DNA of 64,000 nt from Nautilus pompilius (taxonomy: Eukaryota; Mollusca; Cephalopoda; Nautilida; Nautilidae), in the NCBI GenBank assembly GCA_018389105.1, contig JACATO010000335.1:1-64000 (forward strand), in the 5' to 3' direction. The notes beneath the pieces are model-generated. The model was given only the letters and a program-made list of their open reading frames with translations. It was not told where the DNA came from and did not search any database. Shown here piece after piece: positions 37,666-48,720 of this stretch. The stretch's first letter is position 1, and every line of letters begins with the position of its first letter. Both the position numbers and the translations under genes were made by a program.

Positions 37666-39243
37666 TTTTTTGTTTTTCTCAGTCTTGGTGCTGGTCAAAT
37701 GCTTTATCCTTTGTGTGGCAAAGCCATAAACCTTTTGAAAAATATCAAAAACCAGGTAAACCGGATTCAAAAAAAAATTTGAATTGCATAGATCAGTTAA
37801 TTTATCAATTTCTGTATCTGTTAAAATCTTTACTCTCTGTGCCCAATGAATTCAATGAATAATTAAGTTTAGGTATTGATAGCATTCTGCAGGTGGTTAG
37901 GTGATAATGCCAGGATGATCAATACTTAAAACAAAACCCCTGATAGCGGAGAACACAATTTTCAAAGAAACTAAGAAATGGCAAATAACAAAGGTAGCAA
38001 ACTTTTTTTAAAAAAAAACTACCTGAATGTTTTGAATGTTTAACATTTATTTTGAGGGAATGAACTCTTTAATTTATAAACACTTTTTTTTAAAGAGAAA
38101 TATGAAAATTACAAGTACAAAACCAGATTTATTAAAAATGACGACAAAATGAAGTATTTTGTTTGCTTGATTATGGTTTTAAACCATGATAAAATTATAA
38201 TTAACTAACTTGGTTGGTAGTCCATCTGACTAATATGCTCTCACCTTTCAGAATTGATGGAAATATGCTTAAGAAGGACCAAATATTCCTTATAAACAGT
38301 GTAGTGTGTAGTTTACTTGAAGGGAAATTCTATTATCTTTTCTTCAAATATGCAGGGCACTTCCAGCTACCCAAAGAATCCTTTTCACTGCTAGATCCAA
38401 GTTACGTTCAATGATTATAGGATAGCTTTTCTTTCATAAAATGAGGGTATCTGAGTATTTGAACGAATGTTTCACTATGTTTTGTTTTTTTTTAAAAAAA
38501 AATGATTAAGCACACATTATGAAAGGCGTATAAAAAATAATCACACCTTATACAGGCCTGCCTTTTATAGTGCTGTCTCTTGTAGTGCTGTTTCCTTATA
38601 TAACGCACACTATCCTGGAGGAGAATTCCTTCTTGTTATAATGACCTTGTATAGTACTCACCAGGAATTAACCCCCTGAGCGTATAAGAGATGTCTATTG
38701 CCTGCCGAGATAGTGTAATCTTTCACATCAGAAAAGAATTGTGGAAAACCGCTTTCACTGACTTAGTATTCAATTTAATCACAGCAATAAGAGAAACAAA
38801 GCTGGTTTTCAACAACTAGTGTTTTACTCAAGGATTTTAGTAGCGTTATGTGACATTGAGAACATCTCGAGAGCTTATGCTGCACAATTATGTAAAATTA
38901 GTAATATCAGAACTCGTCATTTGCATAAGCATAGCATACAGTCAACTGCCAGATAGCACATCATCTGTCTTGATAAAAGTGTGGTGTCATCCATGCCTGT
39001 CTAAAAACTGATACATGTTCAGATTTAATGTAGTTTTGTATTTAAATTAACAAAGCAAGTTATTACATAAAATGAAGAAAACTAGACCTTGGCTGGTTTG
39101 TTAAATTTACGCCACATTTCTTAAAGGAACAACACCAGAATTTTATGAAATAGCTTTACACATAAGTGATATGACACATTGTGACTTGGGCTTTGCATGT
39201 GGTAGATGCTTCTGTAAGGTTTAAGTGCACTGGTTTTCCTCAG
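33715..39243. other. AT-rich intron-like sequence; no gene
   Basis: A GC-richer patch at about 34840-35100 translates on minus with few stops and is probably an old transposon fragment of unknown family. T7A9 and T9A9 palindromes lie at 38003-38018 and 38485-38502. The remainder is unremarkable AT-rich DNA. Confidence 0.45.
37628..37662. repeat. (TA)n microsatellite
   Basis: About 17 uninterrupted TA units. Self-complementary and likely polymorphic. Two overlapping frames read it as alternating Ile/Tyr, an artefact. Confidence 0.95.
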
Positions 39244-39318
39244 GATGGACGTCATCAAGATTGTGGACTAGTGGAGAACTGGCTTGTAATGTCTCCAGTG
39301 TGCAATGCAGAAAAGAGG
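39244..39318 (+). CDS. Candidate 75-nt exon in the intron-like region
   Basis: TTTTCCTCAG (acceptor, AG at 39242-39243) precedes exactly 25 open codons (DGRHQDCGLVENWLVMSPVC and NAEKR), followed by a GTGAGT donor at 39319. It is phase 0 on both sides, and GC content is higher than in the surroundings. The frame continues open on both sides, so the open reading is not independent proof. The peptide is not recognised. It may be a cryptic or cassette exon, or part of an old repeat. Confidence 0.22.
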
Positions 39319-40730
39319 GTGAGTGCGTTCTCTTTGCAGCTGGCTTTAAGGATCTGCCATTGTTGCAAAAGTGCGTCCTGCTGCTGCCATGGAATTCTGG
39401 TTCACAGCAGCACTCTTTAAAGATAGTGTAGCCTAGCAACAATATCTTTGGATGGTAGCGGGTTTGGAAAAATTACTCATCCTCATTAGAGGGCAGTAAC
39501 CTTTCCCCATCTACTTATGAGCCTCATTGCCAACTGTTACGTGGGCTCCTTTTAGGTCTTTGTGCACGTCGCAGCTTCAAATCTAATCTGAGGAAAACTA
39601 CCGTTTCAAATTGTTTTTTCTACTCTTCGGCATTTATGAGAACAAGAAAGTGTGAAGAAGTTGAAGATTCCTGATGTTATTATGGAATAAATTGTTTCAT
39701 TACTGTTTTGTTTATTTTGTTTAGGTCTGTTTCACGTTAAAAAAAAAATCACGCGTATTTGTTAAGAAAAGGGTCAATCATGAGGAAAAGATCTGATTAT
39801 GGATAGGATTATTATTATTTTTTTAGTTAGTTTGATTCAAATGTTACATTTGTTTTTATTTTTAGAATACATACCACAGGTTTTCTTAAATTAAGTACAA
39901 TCATCATCTGTTCACTCAAAACATAAAGTGTTAAGGTCACCTTATGAGATTCTCCTGTTGGTACCAACAGGAAGCTTCAGCATGTTCAGAACATTGGAAA
40001 TCATGGCAAGTTTTCATTTGTGAATTAATGTGGAAACATTTGATTGACTGGTCTAGTTTTCACTTGTGCTAAATCAATTGCTCGTGAATTGGAGCTTGGA
40101 CTAATGAAGAGACTGGGGTTGTTCACTGAGCTGCAAGTTACTAATAAACAACAATACATTTGCCTGCTTCCATATTTCCACACCAGATGTTTGTTTTCTC
40201 TTTAAGGGGAGACAACTTGAAATCTAAAAATCCCAGCGTCAATTTTTATAAGCCTCTGTAATATAAATGCCTTGGTAGATTACCTTTCTATGCTTTTTGT
40301 TAAGAAAGAGTTAAATGCTTGAGCAGCAAGCAATGTTGTTGATGGAAATTCCTTTTTTTTTTTTTTGAATTTCTCTGTTCATCTATAAATGCTTGAAGAA
40401 CCCCTGGCCTTCCTCAATTCTTGAGGATTAATGATGTATGATGCTAGCCTTCCTGACCAGGCTGACAACCTGAAGTGTTCATCTCAGGATCAGTACACCT
40501 GTGGCACCTGCCATGTGTATTTAATATCACTAAATACTATTATGAAAGAACCTGTTATAACACTTTATTAGGAGAAAGGCCAGCATAGGGGCTGCTCGAG
40601 AAGAATGGATAACCACACTAAGCACACATGGTAAGTGTAGTATGCCGCAGAGATGGCTATTGCTCAGGATTTTACCTGTCCGTTTTACAAAACTAAATAA
40701 TGGGGAAAATAAATTTGCAGTTTAGGTCTT
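39319..40730. other. Intron-like sequence; no gene
   Basis: Mostly AT-rich, with a 20-bp perfect palindrome (39953-39972), a T-run near 40352 and no convincing frame. Confidence 0.5.
39953..39972. other. 20-bp perfect palindrome
   Basis: TCCTGTTGGTACCAACAGGA is fully self-complementary with no loop and contains a KpnI-type GGTACC centre. Symmetry ends abruptly at both sides. It might be a dimer-binding site or a coincidence. Confidence 0.6.
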
Positions 40731-41005
40731 GGTTGGGTGGCCAGTGGTTGGTTACTGGACTGCTATGGGTGAGGGTCTGTGTTTGAATCTCAGCCTCTAC
40801 TGGCTCAGTTTCTGGAATTCTTCCAGGGCTTTCTGGTTTAAAAAAGCGAGGACTTTAGAAGGGATTTCCTGAAGTAGGCATGTTACCCCAACTTCACTGT
40901 CTCTTGACCACCCACATGGGAATGTTGGTGTATGTTTCTCATTCTCTCTTCCTTATGTTGGTGCATCTCTGGAACTGAGAATGTTCAAGGAATAGGGGTA
41001 ATTAA
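40731..41005 (+). repeat. tRNA-derived SINE
   Basis: The head GGGTGGCCAGTGGTTGGTTA (from about 40735) corresponds to a tRNA-like A box, and GTGTTTGAATCTC (40779-40791) is a B box one or two changes from GGTTCGAATCC. The body then runs to about 41005, including CTTGACCACCCACATGGGAA. The distance between boxes is tRNA-like. No polymerase III terminator or target duplication was established. Confidence 0.75.
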
Positions 41006-41912
41006 TTATATTTTTTTCCTAATGCTATCTAAATAATTTGCAAGTTTAAAAACCAAATATCTTTTGTCTTGTTTTTCATGTGATTGGGAATGCATTAATT
41101 GTTGCTAGACAACCAAATCACATCTGCTGACCACAGTGATACTAAAGATGTAAATAAACAGTTTTATCATGCTTACAAAGAGCAGTTTCATCTTTGAAAG
41201 ATATAAAAGCACATGGCATCAGGTTTTCTGCCGGTTCACTTTTGGGTAATTAAAACAAGTATTGGTCTGGTTCACATTGATTCTTATCTTGTGGAAAATA
41301 AAACCCTTAAGCAGGAATTAAGCGTAATTAGCTTTTAAAAAAGTTTATTTTAAGGTAGAGATCAAATGGGTGGATCTGTAGAAAACTATCCACTGTCACC
41401 ATATTAAGCATCCAACAATCGTACTGTTTGTTTGTTTTGGTTGGTGCTGTAGGTAAATATGCGAAGTTATTAGCCTTTCTGTGATAACCCAACTCATTAG
41501 AACAGTCAATTGCATACATTGGCTAAAACTGCATGTGCTTATGATGGTCGGCCGTTAGGCCCACTGATGTGGCGGAATTCAAAGGTTGGTCACAAAAGCA
41601 TATAACTTCGGCGCAGTTCAGCTGAAACAGTGTGTCGACCCGTTATAGTTATGATTGGAGGAAAAATAGCGTTTTGTGGGCAGCTTATGTAAACTTAAAA
41701 TGAAGCTGAAAACAAAAAAGATTTTTAATGCCTTGTTACTGATTAAAACTAGTAAACTGATTTTGGTTAAGGATACATTCTTTCTTATATTTGACAGTTA
41801 GCAACAATGAACTTTATTTATTTTTAAAGATTCACATGGCCTTTCAACTGATACAATACAGGGCGTTTACACTTGTCTCTGTATCCGCATCATACCAATA
41901 TTTGATGGGCTG

Positions 41913-42264
41913 CAGAGCTGGTCCTAGCTATAAGTGACAAGTGGTCTCCTAGGGTGCCATCTGCTGTGGGAGGGCGCCTCTTTAGCAAACCAAATTTATC
42001 TTTATTTTTGTTTTGATGATTAGCATTAGTTTGAACACTTTATCATTGTTATACTGTACATTAATACTATTATTCGTGTGCACTTTGCATGTTACTAGTT
42101 TTATTGCTGTAATTAAATGCCATCTGTTTATTTACACCCTTTGTTTGCGCAATTTTTAAAGGTAGATGTGTGTGTTGGGGAGGTGTTTTTTTTATTGTGT
42201 GGGTCTTAGGGAGCACCAGTGATGAGGTTCGCCTAGGGCTCCACATGGGCTTCGACCGGCTCTG
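41913..42264. mobile_element. hAT-like non-autonomous transposon (MITE)
   Basis: The left end CAGAGCTGGTC and the right end, read on minus as CAGAGCCGGTC, match at 10 of 11 bases. Further inside, AAGTGGTCTCCTAGGGTGCC on the left matches ATGTGGAGCCCTAGGCGAAC on the right. CAG-started ends with a CCTAGG-type block are typical of hAT MITEs. The 352 bp contain no transposase. The flanking 8-mers (ATGGGCTG and TGTGGATG) agree only in part, so the target duplication is unproven. Confidence 0.6.
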
Positions 42265-44190
42265 TGTGGATGTAACTGTTTTTTTTATAATTATCTATTT
42301 TCAAACCTGTTTGATATTTTTCTTTTTAAATTTCTAACAGTATACAGCATTAAAATTTAGGTTTAAATTTTGTATGAATGCATAAATGTAAATTTTAACC
42401 CTTTCCATTGAGCATGGCCTTATCATTGTTGTTATATTGTGACATTAGTTTTCAGTGAAATCTTGTTGACAGAATATTTTAATTTTTATACTTTTAAACG
42501 GCTAATGGAATCTAATAGAATTTTGTTTGCAGCTTAGGATTGGAAACGTTAGCACGTTTTTGCATTAATGTGGGAACAACTTTATTGAATTCTTGCAGCT
42601 TTGTCAACAACATAGGTGTTTCCAACAGCTTGCTGTTGATTTTGCACCTTTGGGAGCAGTTATCATTTTAGAGTGTCACTGAGGTGTAAGTTATTTAAAG
42701 ATTCTGACAGTTACAGGCCAAAAGGTGGCATGGTTTATTTGTGAGGCATGGTTTAGTTGTGACCTTTATTTGACCTTGTACCATATTTGACACTGGAGAG
42801 ATATTGACCAGACAATTACAGTTAATAATTGTCAGTTTTGTTAGCCATTAACTCTTGTTTTGATTGCCATTTTTCATTCTTTTGCTAAGATTGGGTTATT
42901 CAATTTAACAGTCAAAATATATCCATCTTAGAATGAAAGAAAACCCCCAGATTTTGCAAAACAGTTTGTTTTCTAGCCTGTCTTAAAAGTCAAACATGAA
43001 TCTTACTGTATTATTCATCTTTCTATTTTTTTAAAGCCTTGATCCATTATTTATGGACATACAGATTTAACTAACTATTTCAGGACCAATTGGTACTGTC
43101 ATTAATCATGTAAAAGTCATGCCCCTTGGTTGAGCTCTGTCAATTAGTATGGTAGCAGCTGCATCCCTTGGTGAAGACTTTAGCATCAAAATTAAATGTT
43201 TTGTCTTTTCTTTTTTCTGAATGGATATTACCTGTTTCCATTAAGTTCATCGTTACCACTGTTTTAGTATAATAGTCATGGAAGACTGATAGACTGGAAT
43301 GGAAGATCGTTTTAATATTTTTTATGCATGTACTTATAAAGTCATGTTGTTTCTTAGTTGACTGACCACATCCCAAAGAATGCCAGTCAGAAAGTAAGTC
43401 ATTGATGAATGTGTATTAAACTTTAAAAGAATTTTTAAATGTACCTACAATCAACAAGCTTATAATACTGGTACATGTTGAGTCTTGGGGTCTGATTATC
43501 ATGTCTATTGTTTCCAGCTGAGTCAAACCAGCCGCCTGCAAGTATTTGCTACCAGAAATTTGGAATGTACCTAAAACAAATGTGCTAAAGTCTGCCAGTC
43601 ATTTTTAACATATGCCTCCACTACTGAGAATCCAATTGCAAAATTTGGTAAAGTTTGGTGTTCATATAAAGGAATCCAGATATGCTGAGTTTTAAAATAT
43701 CCACATTTTTGACATACAAGGTTTTCGTGTCAGGAGAGGTATGCTGGTATCTCAGTGGAAGATTATTTTGATGATGCAATAGTCAGATTATAGTAAACAG
43801 AACATTTCCCAAGAAACACAAAAGCAAGAAGTGCACATCTCTCCTTGTGGATAAATGTCACATATTGCACTATTTAGTTCTCTTGTAATGTAAAGTGACA
43901 TGAAAAAAAGATTGAACTTTTGTTTTTAATTGGAAATATTACAATAATTAGATTAAATAGTGTAGAGTTAGGGCCATCTGTGGACTCTGAACATTTAAAA
44001 AGAATTTTATAATTACTCTTGTCGTTAAAATGGTTTTTGCATTTTAGAATAGATTTTCTGGAATTAAATTACAGATTTAACATAATGCTGTTCTTGCAAA
44101 AGTTTAATAGATAGTCCCATGACTCTCTTTGAAATTAATCTAATATTTATATTGAGGATGTCAAATGCCTTATGATGCATGTTAAGATAA
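42265..44190. other. AT-rich intron-like sequence; no gene
   Basis: No repeats or frames of note beyond generic T-rich DNA. The minus frame at 43140-43376 is unrecognised. Confidence 0.5.
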
Positions 44191-44498
44191 TTGGTGGTGT
44201 GGTAGTGCAGTGGTTATCCTACTGGTTGATGGAACAGTTTGGTTTTGGTGTACTTGCCCATCACGGTTTCTTCTTGCTTTTATTCCCCAGCCAGTTCATA
44301 ATTTTCTTTCTGGTTTCCTCCCACATCTACAGATGCAGATTTTATTAGGGAAATTCTGGTAGGTTGGTCAACCTTAGAGTGCACCAGGGCACTCTCTTGC
44401 TGGCCATAGTTTCTGTAGTTGTGGACCTATCTTTCTGCCTAGCGATCACTATTCCAGATATTGGCCCTACACCAGGAGGGGATAAAACAACAAACTAA
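44191..44498 (+). repeat. tRNA-derived SINE, about 300 bp
   Basis: GGTAGTGCAGTGGTTAT (44201-44217) is a clear A box. The B-box position holds a strongly mutated GTGTACTTGCCC followed by ATCACGGTTTCTTCTTGC. A long tRNA-unrelated body (about 230 bp, including CCTCCCACATCTACAGATGC and CACCAGGGCACTCTCTTGCT) ends near GATAAAACAACAAACTAA, an A-rich tail. It belongs to a different SINE family from the copies near 11.3 and 40.8 kb, judging by its body. Confidence 0.75.
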
Positions 44499-47400
44499 GA
44501 ATTTTGATGATTTTTGGCAATATCGGCTTTTCATCTGTGTCTTAGATTTTAGTTCTTTAAGAAAGAAATCTACTGAAAATAAAGACTCTAAAATTTTAAT
44601 AAATTCCTTGATAAATTAAAAAGAAATTACTGAAAGTCATATTTGGCCCTTAAAAGAAAAAGAATGCAAATGTAATAAATTGCAGGTAATCCTGTGAATT
44701 TCTGCATCGTAATAAAGCTTTATTATTATGAAATAAACTTTTCTAAAAAGACTTAATTGAAGCCCAGTTAAAATTATTCCTGTTTTAATTTAATTAGCAT
44801 AGAAAAAGCTTGTTCTCTTTGACCTTCTATTTTTCATGCATTTCCTTCCACTCTCAAAATTCTGATCACATCCACATTTATTGGTTCCATCTTTAAAAAA
44901 CCGCACTGAATCTTGATTCTGTAGAGGTGAGTGTGTTGGAGTGGGGGGCCCCCATCAAATCCTGCAGTTAAAGCTAAAAATTGATTAATTTCTCGTCTTT
45001 CCGGCTGCGATATCTCTAGCATCCATTCACTTTCAAAGAAAGTCTAGCCAAATTGTACCCCCCCTGCCATTTTATACCACCACAGTGTTGAATAAGTGTA
45101 GTTTTCATTAACTCTTACCTACCATACGTATGTAATATCTATAAGATTCCTCCTTGAATGACCTCTCACTGCAGGTTTGTTAATTATTCACATCTTAATG
45201 GAAGTCCTGCCACTGTGGGTAAATAACAACTTCCTCTGTCCTTTCCATTTGTGTCCTTGAAATGGGCTATAATAAAGATGAACAGATTACAGCTTAACCC
45301 ACTTTAACTGTACTGTGTGTGTTTCTTGTCATTTTTAATTTGAGAAAGCCTGACATGTGAAAATGAAGAGTTGTTGGAATTTTTTTTCTCATAACTACAA
45401 ACAGAAAAAAAAAACGTCTTTGCTTCTAGATGTGCCCATAATTCCTGGCTTAATTATACCTGCTAGGTAGTGTTTGGTCTGAATTTTGAGTGAAGTTTCC
45501 TTGTGCTCTTAGCATTTTTAGAGCAGAATATACTGCAATCATCAAACCCATTAAAAAGCATCTTTAACTAGGGAATTCATCTGTCATGTTTTCAGAATTT
45601 AATAATATACTTGGTTTAGGATGAATAACAATTCTGCCCACACATTTTAAATGTATGACACTACTGTGTATGATTTGTAAGAAGAATATTTCCAAATGTA
45701 TATCTGGAATAACTGATACTCTCGTATCAGTTGTGCTTGTGTATAAGCTCTTTTTGAAGTGAGAGCAGTAAAGGTCAGTCTAACCAAATGATGTACAGCA
45801 AGGTTTGTAATCTTTGTGTCAGAGAGCTAGGTTGTTTCCAAGTATGCTTAAAAGTATTGAATTTTGTCAAAATCCCATCTGAAATGAATGTTGTTTTGTT
45901 ACTGCATGAGGAATCTCTTTGTGGAGTGATTCAATGTTCCAATATCTCATGGACCTAAACATCAGGTTAATTTTGCTATTGATAGTTTACTAAAATATTT
46001 TAAAATATCATTGAACAGGTTCATAATATGATTCTAACCAGTGTTATATGATTTTTAACTGGCAGCTGCTAAGTAATATAAATAAGGTACAATTAAATAC
46101 TGCAGATTTTTCATGTTTCTCAAAATCATGTTTGCTATCTATTTTCTCTATTTAAAAGTATTTAAAAAAAATGTTTACTCTTTTCCCTAGATATAAAGGG
46201 TTAATCAGAAATTAGTTGATTTCTAAATGTTTCTTGAGACTATGGATTTAAAAAATAAAACATTTATCTCATCATTTTGCTACATTTGAGAGGAGGATTT
46301 GTTAATACAGGTTGCTGATATTAAAAAGAGAATCAAGATTTAAGGAAAAAATCATTATTCAACAAATAACTTTAGCTTTTTTTTAAAACTTATTTGATGG
46401 CGAGGTTATGCTAAATGCTTATTAGTCTAACAGCTCTGATGATAAAAGAATTTGAGATCTCATCAGATATAATTTACTTCACATTGGAAACATGTATTAT
46501 TTTGAAAGTTGTAAATAATTTGTTTGAAAATCAAGTAACCAGCTGAAGAATATAAACTTTATATGCTATTGATTTTACAGAAGTGGTAAATTTAGAAAAA
46601 GGCTGACTTTAAAGGCAAAGATTTAGGGTTGTGCGTATGTGTGTGAACATCATTCTTCAGATGATTGATGGACTTAGTTAAGCAACTCGTTCAAATTAAT
46701 TTACAATCCATAATTCCTGTTAAAAAAAAGAAACAGCTAAATTATAGGTCTTCAGTGCTGAGCTAATCACTAGTAGATAAGAATATTTTTTTTTTGTCTT
46801 AGAGGTTTGGTTAAAGTGGAAGGCATTGAAATCTGAAATGAACTGCTTCTCATTGATGATCATGAAACTACCCACAATGCATTACTAAAGACTGATCCCT
46901 TCATGATCTAAACAAAGTTATGATTCTTTCTGCTATTGTAGACATCCTAGCTGGTTTACAAGATCTGAAACTCCCATGGGTGTTTCATTAGAGTTAAGTG
47001 AGCGATGTGTCATCTTTAATGTTGCATTGTGTAAATGTTTTTAGGAATTACTGGTGGGTGAAAACTGAGGAGTTTAACTGAATCCTGAACTGGTGTCCTC
47101 CCCTCTAAACTGGAAATGAATTTGAGTTGGAGGAGGGATCCAATTTAGCCAAACTAGAACAGAAATAATTAAAACACTGTCACTTTCTCCCTAAAACCAG
47201 CAAGTGTCACCAGACGTTTGCTGCAACACATCTAGATTGCTCCCTTTTGGGTATTAGCATCCAGTTTGTGAAAGAAAATGAGATTAGTGTTTATTGTAGT
47301 TATGAAAGAAATTACAGAAAGACATACATTCCAACATCTCAAGAACATGCTTAAAGTACTTGCACATTATGATACTATTGTGCAGCAAAATATATGGCGA

Positions 47401-48079
47401 AACAACAGATAACCTTCAAATGTGATAGAGTGCATCCAACATGTGAATAGGAAAACTTGATAGTGGAGAAGAAATACTTGATGGTGACCCAGAAGAAAAG
47501 TTTGGTCACAAAGAAACAGATTCAGGTGAGATGCATGGATTGGACTTCGAGTAACACTGACTAAGTTTGATACTGGTTTCACAGTAACAAAGCTCAGCTA
47601 ACAGTTGATGATGTACTTAAAGTATTGCTTATACAGTTTCTGAAGCTTGTTTTGTCTGTTATAAAAAAGGGGGGGGGGGATTTTATGGGGTATAGATGTA
47701 ATGTCATCTTAAAACCTCAAATGTGTCAACATTTTTCTCAGAGTGCCTGCTGAACTTAATGGAATAAAGGGAGAAATTTCTGCCTGAAAATTACACTTTC
47801 TGCAATCCTAGTTGATTAAAGATGCCAGCTGCTGTTATCTGAAGAAGTAAAGCTCATCTTACCCCAAACTGGTGCGCAGTATTAAAATGCCTACTGGACC
47901 AGCAGTTGTAAGCACCCATCAAGCAAAGCATCTAGGAAGGGTGATGAATGCCAGGTAGGAAATTGATGAACTTGAGCCTTTCCTGCAGGAGAAAGAATCC
48001 AGTAAAATACAAGTAATCTCGTTATAAATCTTCAAAAAATAACATGGATATGATTCTAGATTTTTTCTAACTCATGAAC
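44499..48079. other. AT-rich intron-like sequence; no gene
   Basis: Contains a hairpin at 45711-45732 and a G-run near 47670. Minus frames near 44834 and 47367 have no recognised product. Confidence 0.5.
45711..45732. other. 9-bp stem, 4-nt loop hairpin
   Basis: AACTGATAC, loop TCTC, GTATCAGTT: a perfect short hairpin in intron-like sequence. No T-run follows and no function is implied. Confidence 0.4.
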
Positions 48080-48720
48080 CTTGACTAAGCAAAAATGAAA
48101 ACATTTGAAATGCTGGCATCAGCAGAGAAACATCCAACCTGAACTATACAAACTGGCTGGCCTTCTCTCTAAGATCAAACAAAACACAGGTCGAAATAAG
48201 GCCTCACTCGTAAACAGCTGTGGCGGCCGGTCGTGGAACCGACCCAGCTCGCAATCTTACATATGCACACACACACCCCCTAAACACCACACAACATCCC
48301 AAAAAAAAAAAGATCAAAGTGTGCACTGGGTTTCGCCCAGGCCTGCTATCTTTCCTTAGGGGTTAAAGTTCCATTAAGTTGGTATTGCTATCTCAATGGG
48401 CCTGAGAGCTTGTGTTGCCAGCTTCCTGGATCATCAGGATGGTTATTGGCCTCGAGCTGGGGGATCACAATACTGCCGGAGGGCAAAACTTGAGGGCTTC
48501 AGCCCCAACCAGAACTGCATGCGCATTTTGGTAACCCACTCTCCACAAAGGCAGAAAACATGCATCACCTTAAAAAAAAACACACCACACACAAAAGAGA
48601 GTTACACTGGCTGTTTGCACGAGTTGCAGTTGAATAAGCCTTTTCTCTTTCAAGTTTGTGTTGTTGCCACAGAAAGCAAACATGACAGATAAGACTCTGA
48701 AGGTTGTCATGGTGATCCGT
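48080..48720. other. GC-richer patch, probable old repeat of unknown family
   Basis: Base composition is clearly more balanced than in the flanks, with CpG-bearing stretches (GGCGGCCGGTCGTGG near 48221) and two consecutive plus frames of 84 and 98 codons broken by A-runs. No family motif is recognised. Sharp composition change in an AT-rich intron suggests an inserted element. Confidence 0.3.

Noticed and set aside
37597-37862. Two overlapping frames through a TA microsatellite
   Set aside because: Alternating Ile/Tyr is the translation of the (TA)n tract; the remainder has no family signal.
40731-41005. Possible functional tRNA gene (also at 11250-11408 and 44191-44498)
   Set aside because: A and B boxes are present but no intact acceptor, anticodon or T arms can be paired; long non-tRNA bodies identify SINEs.
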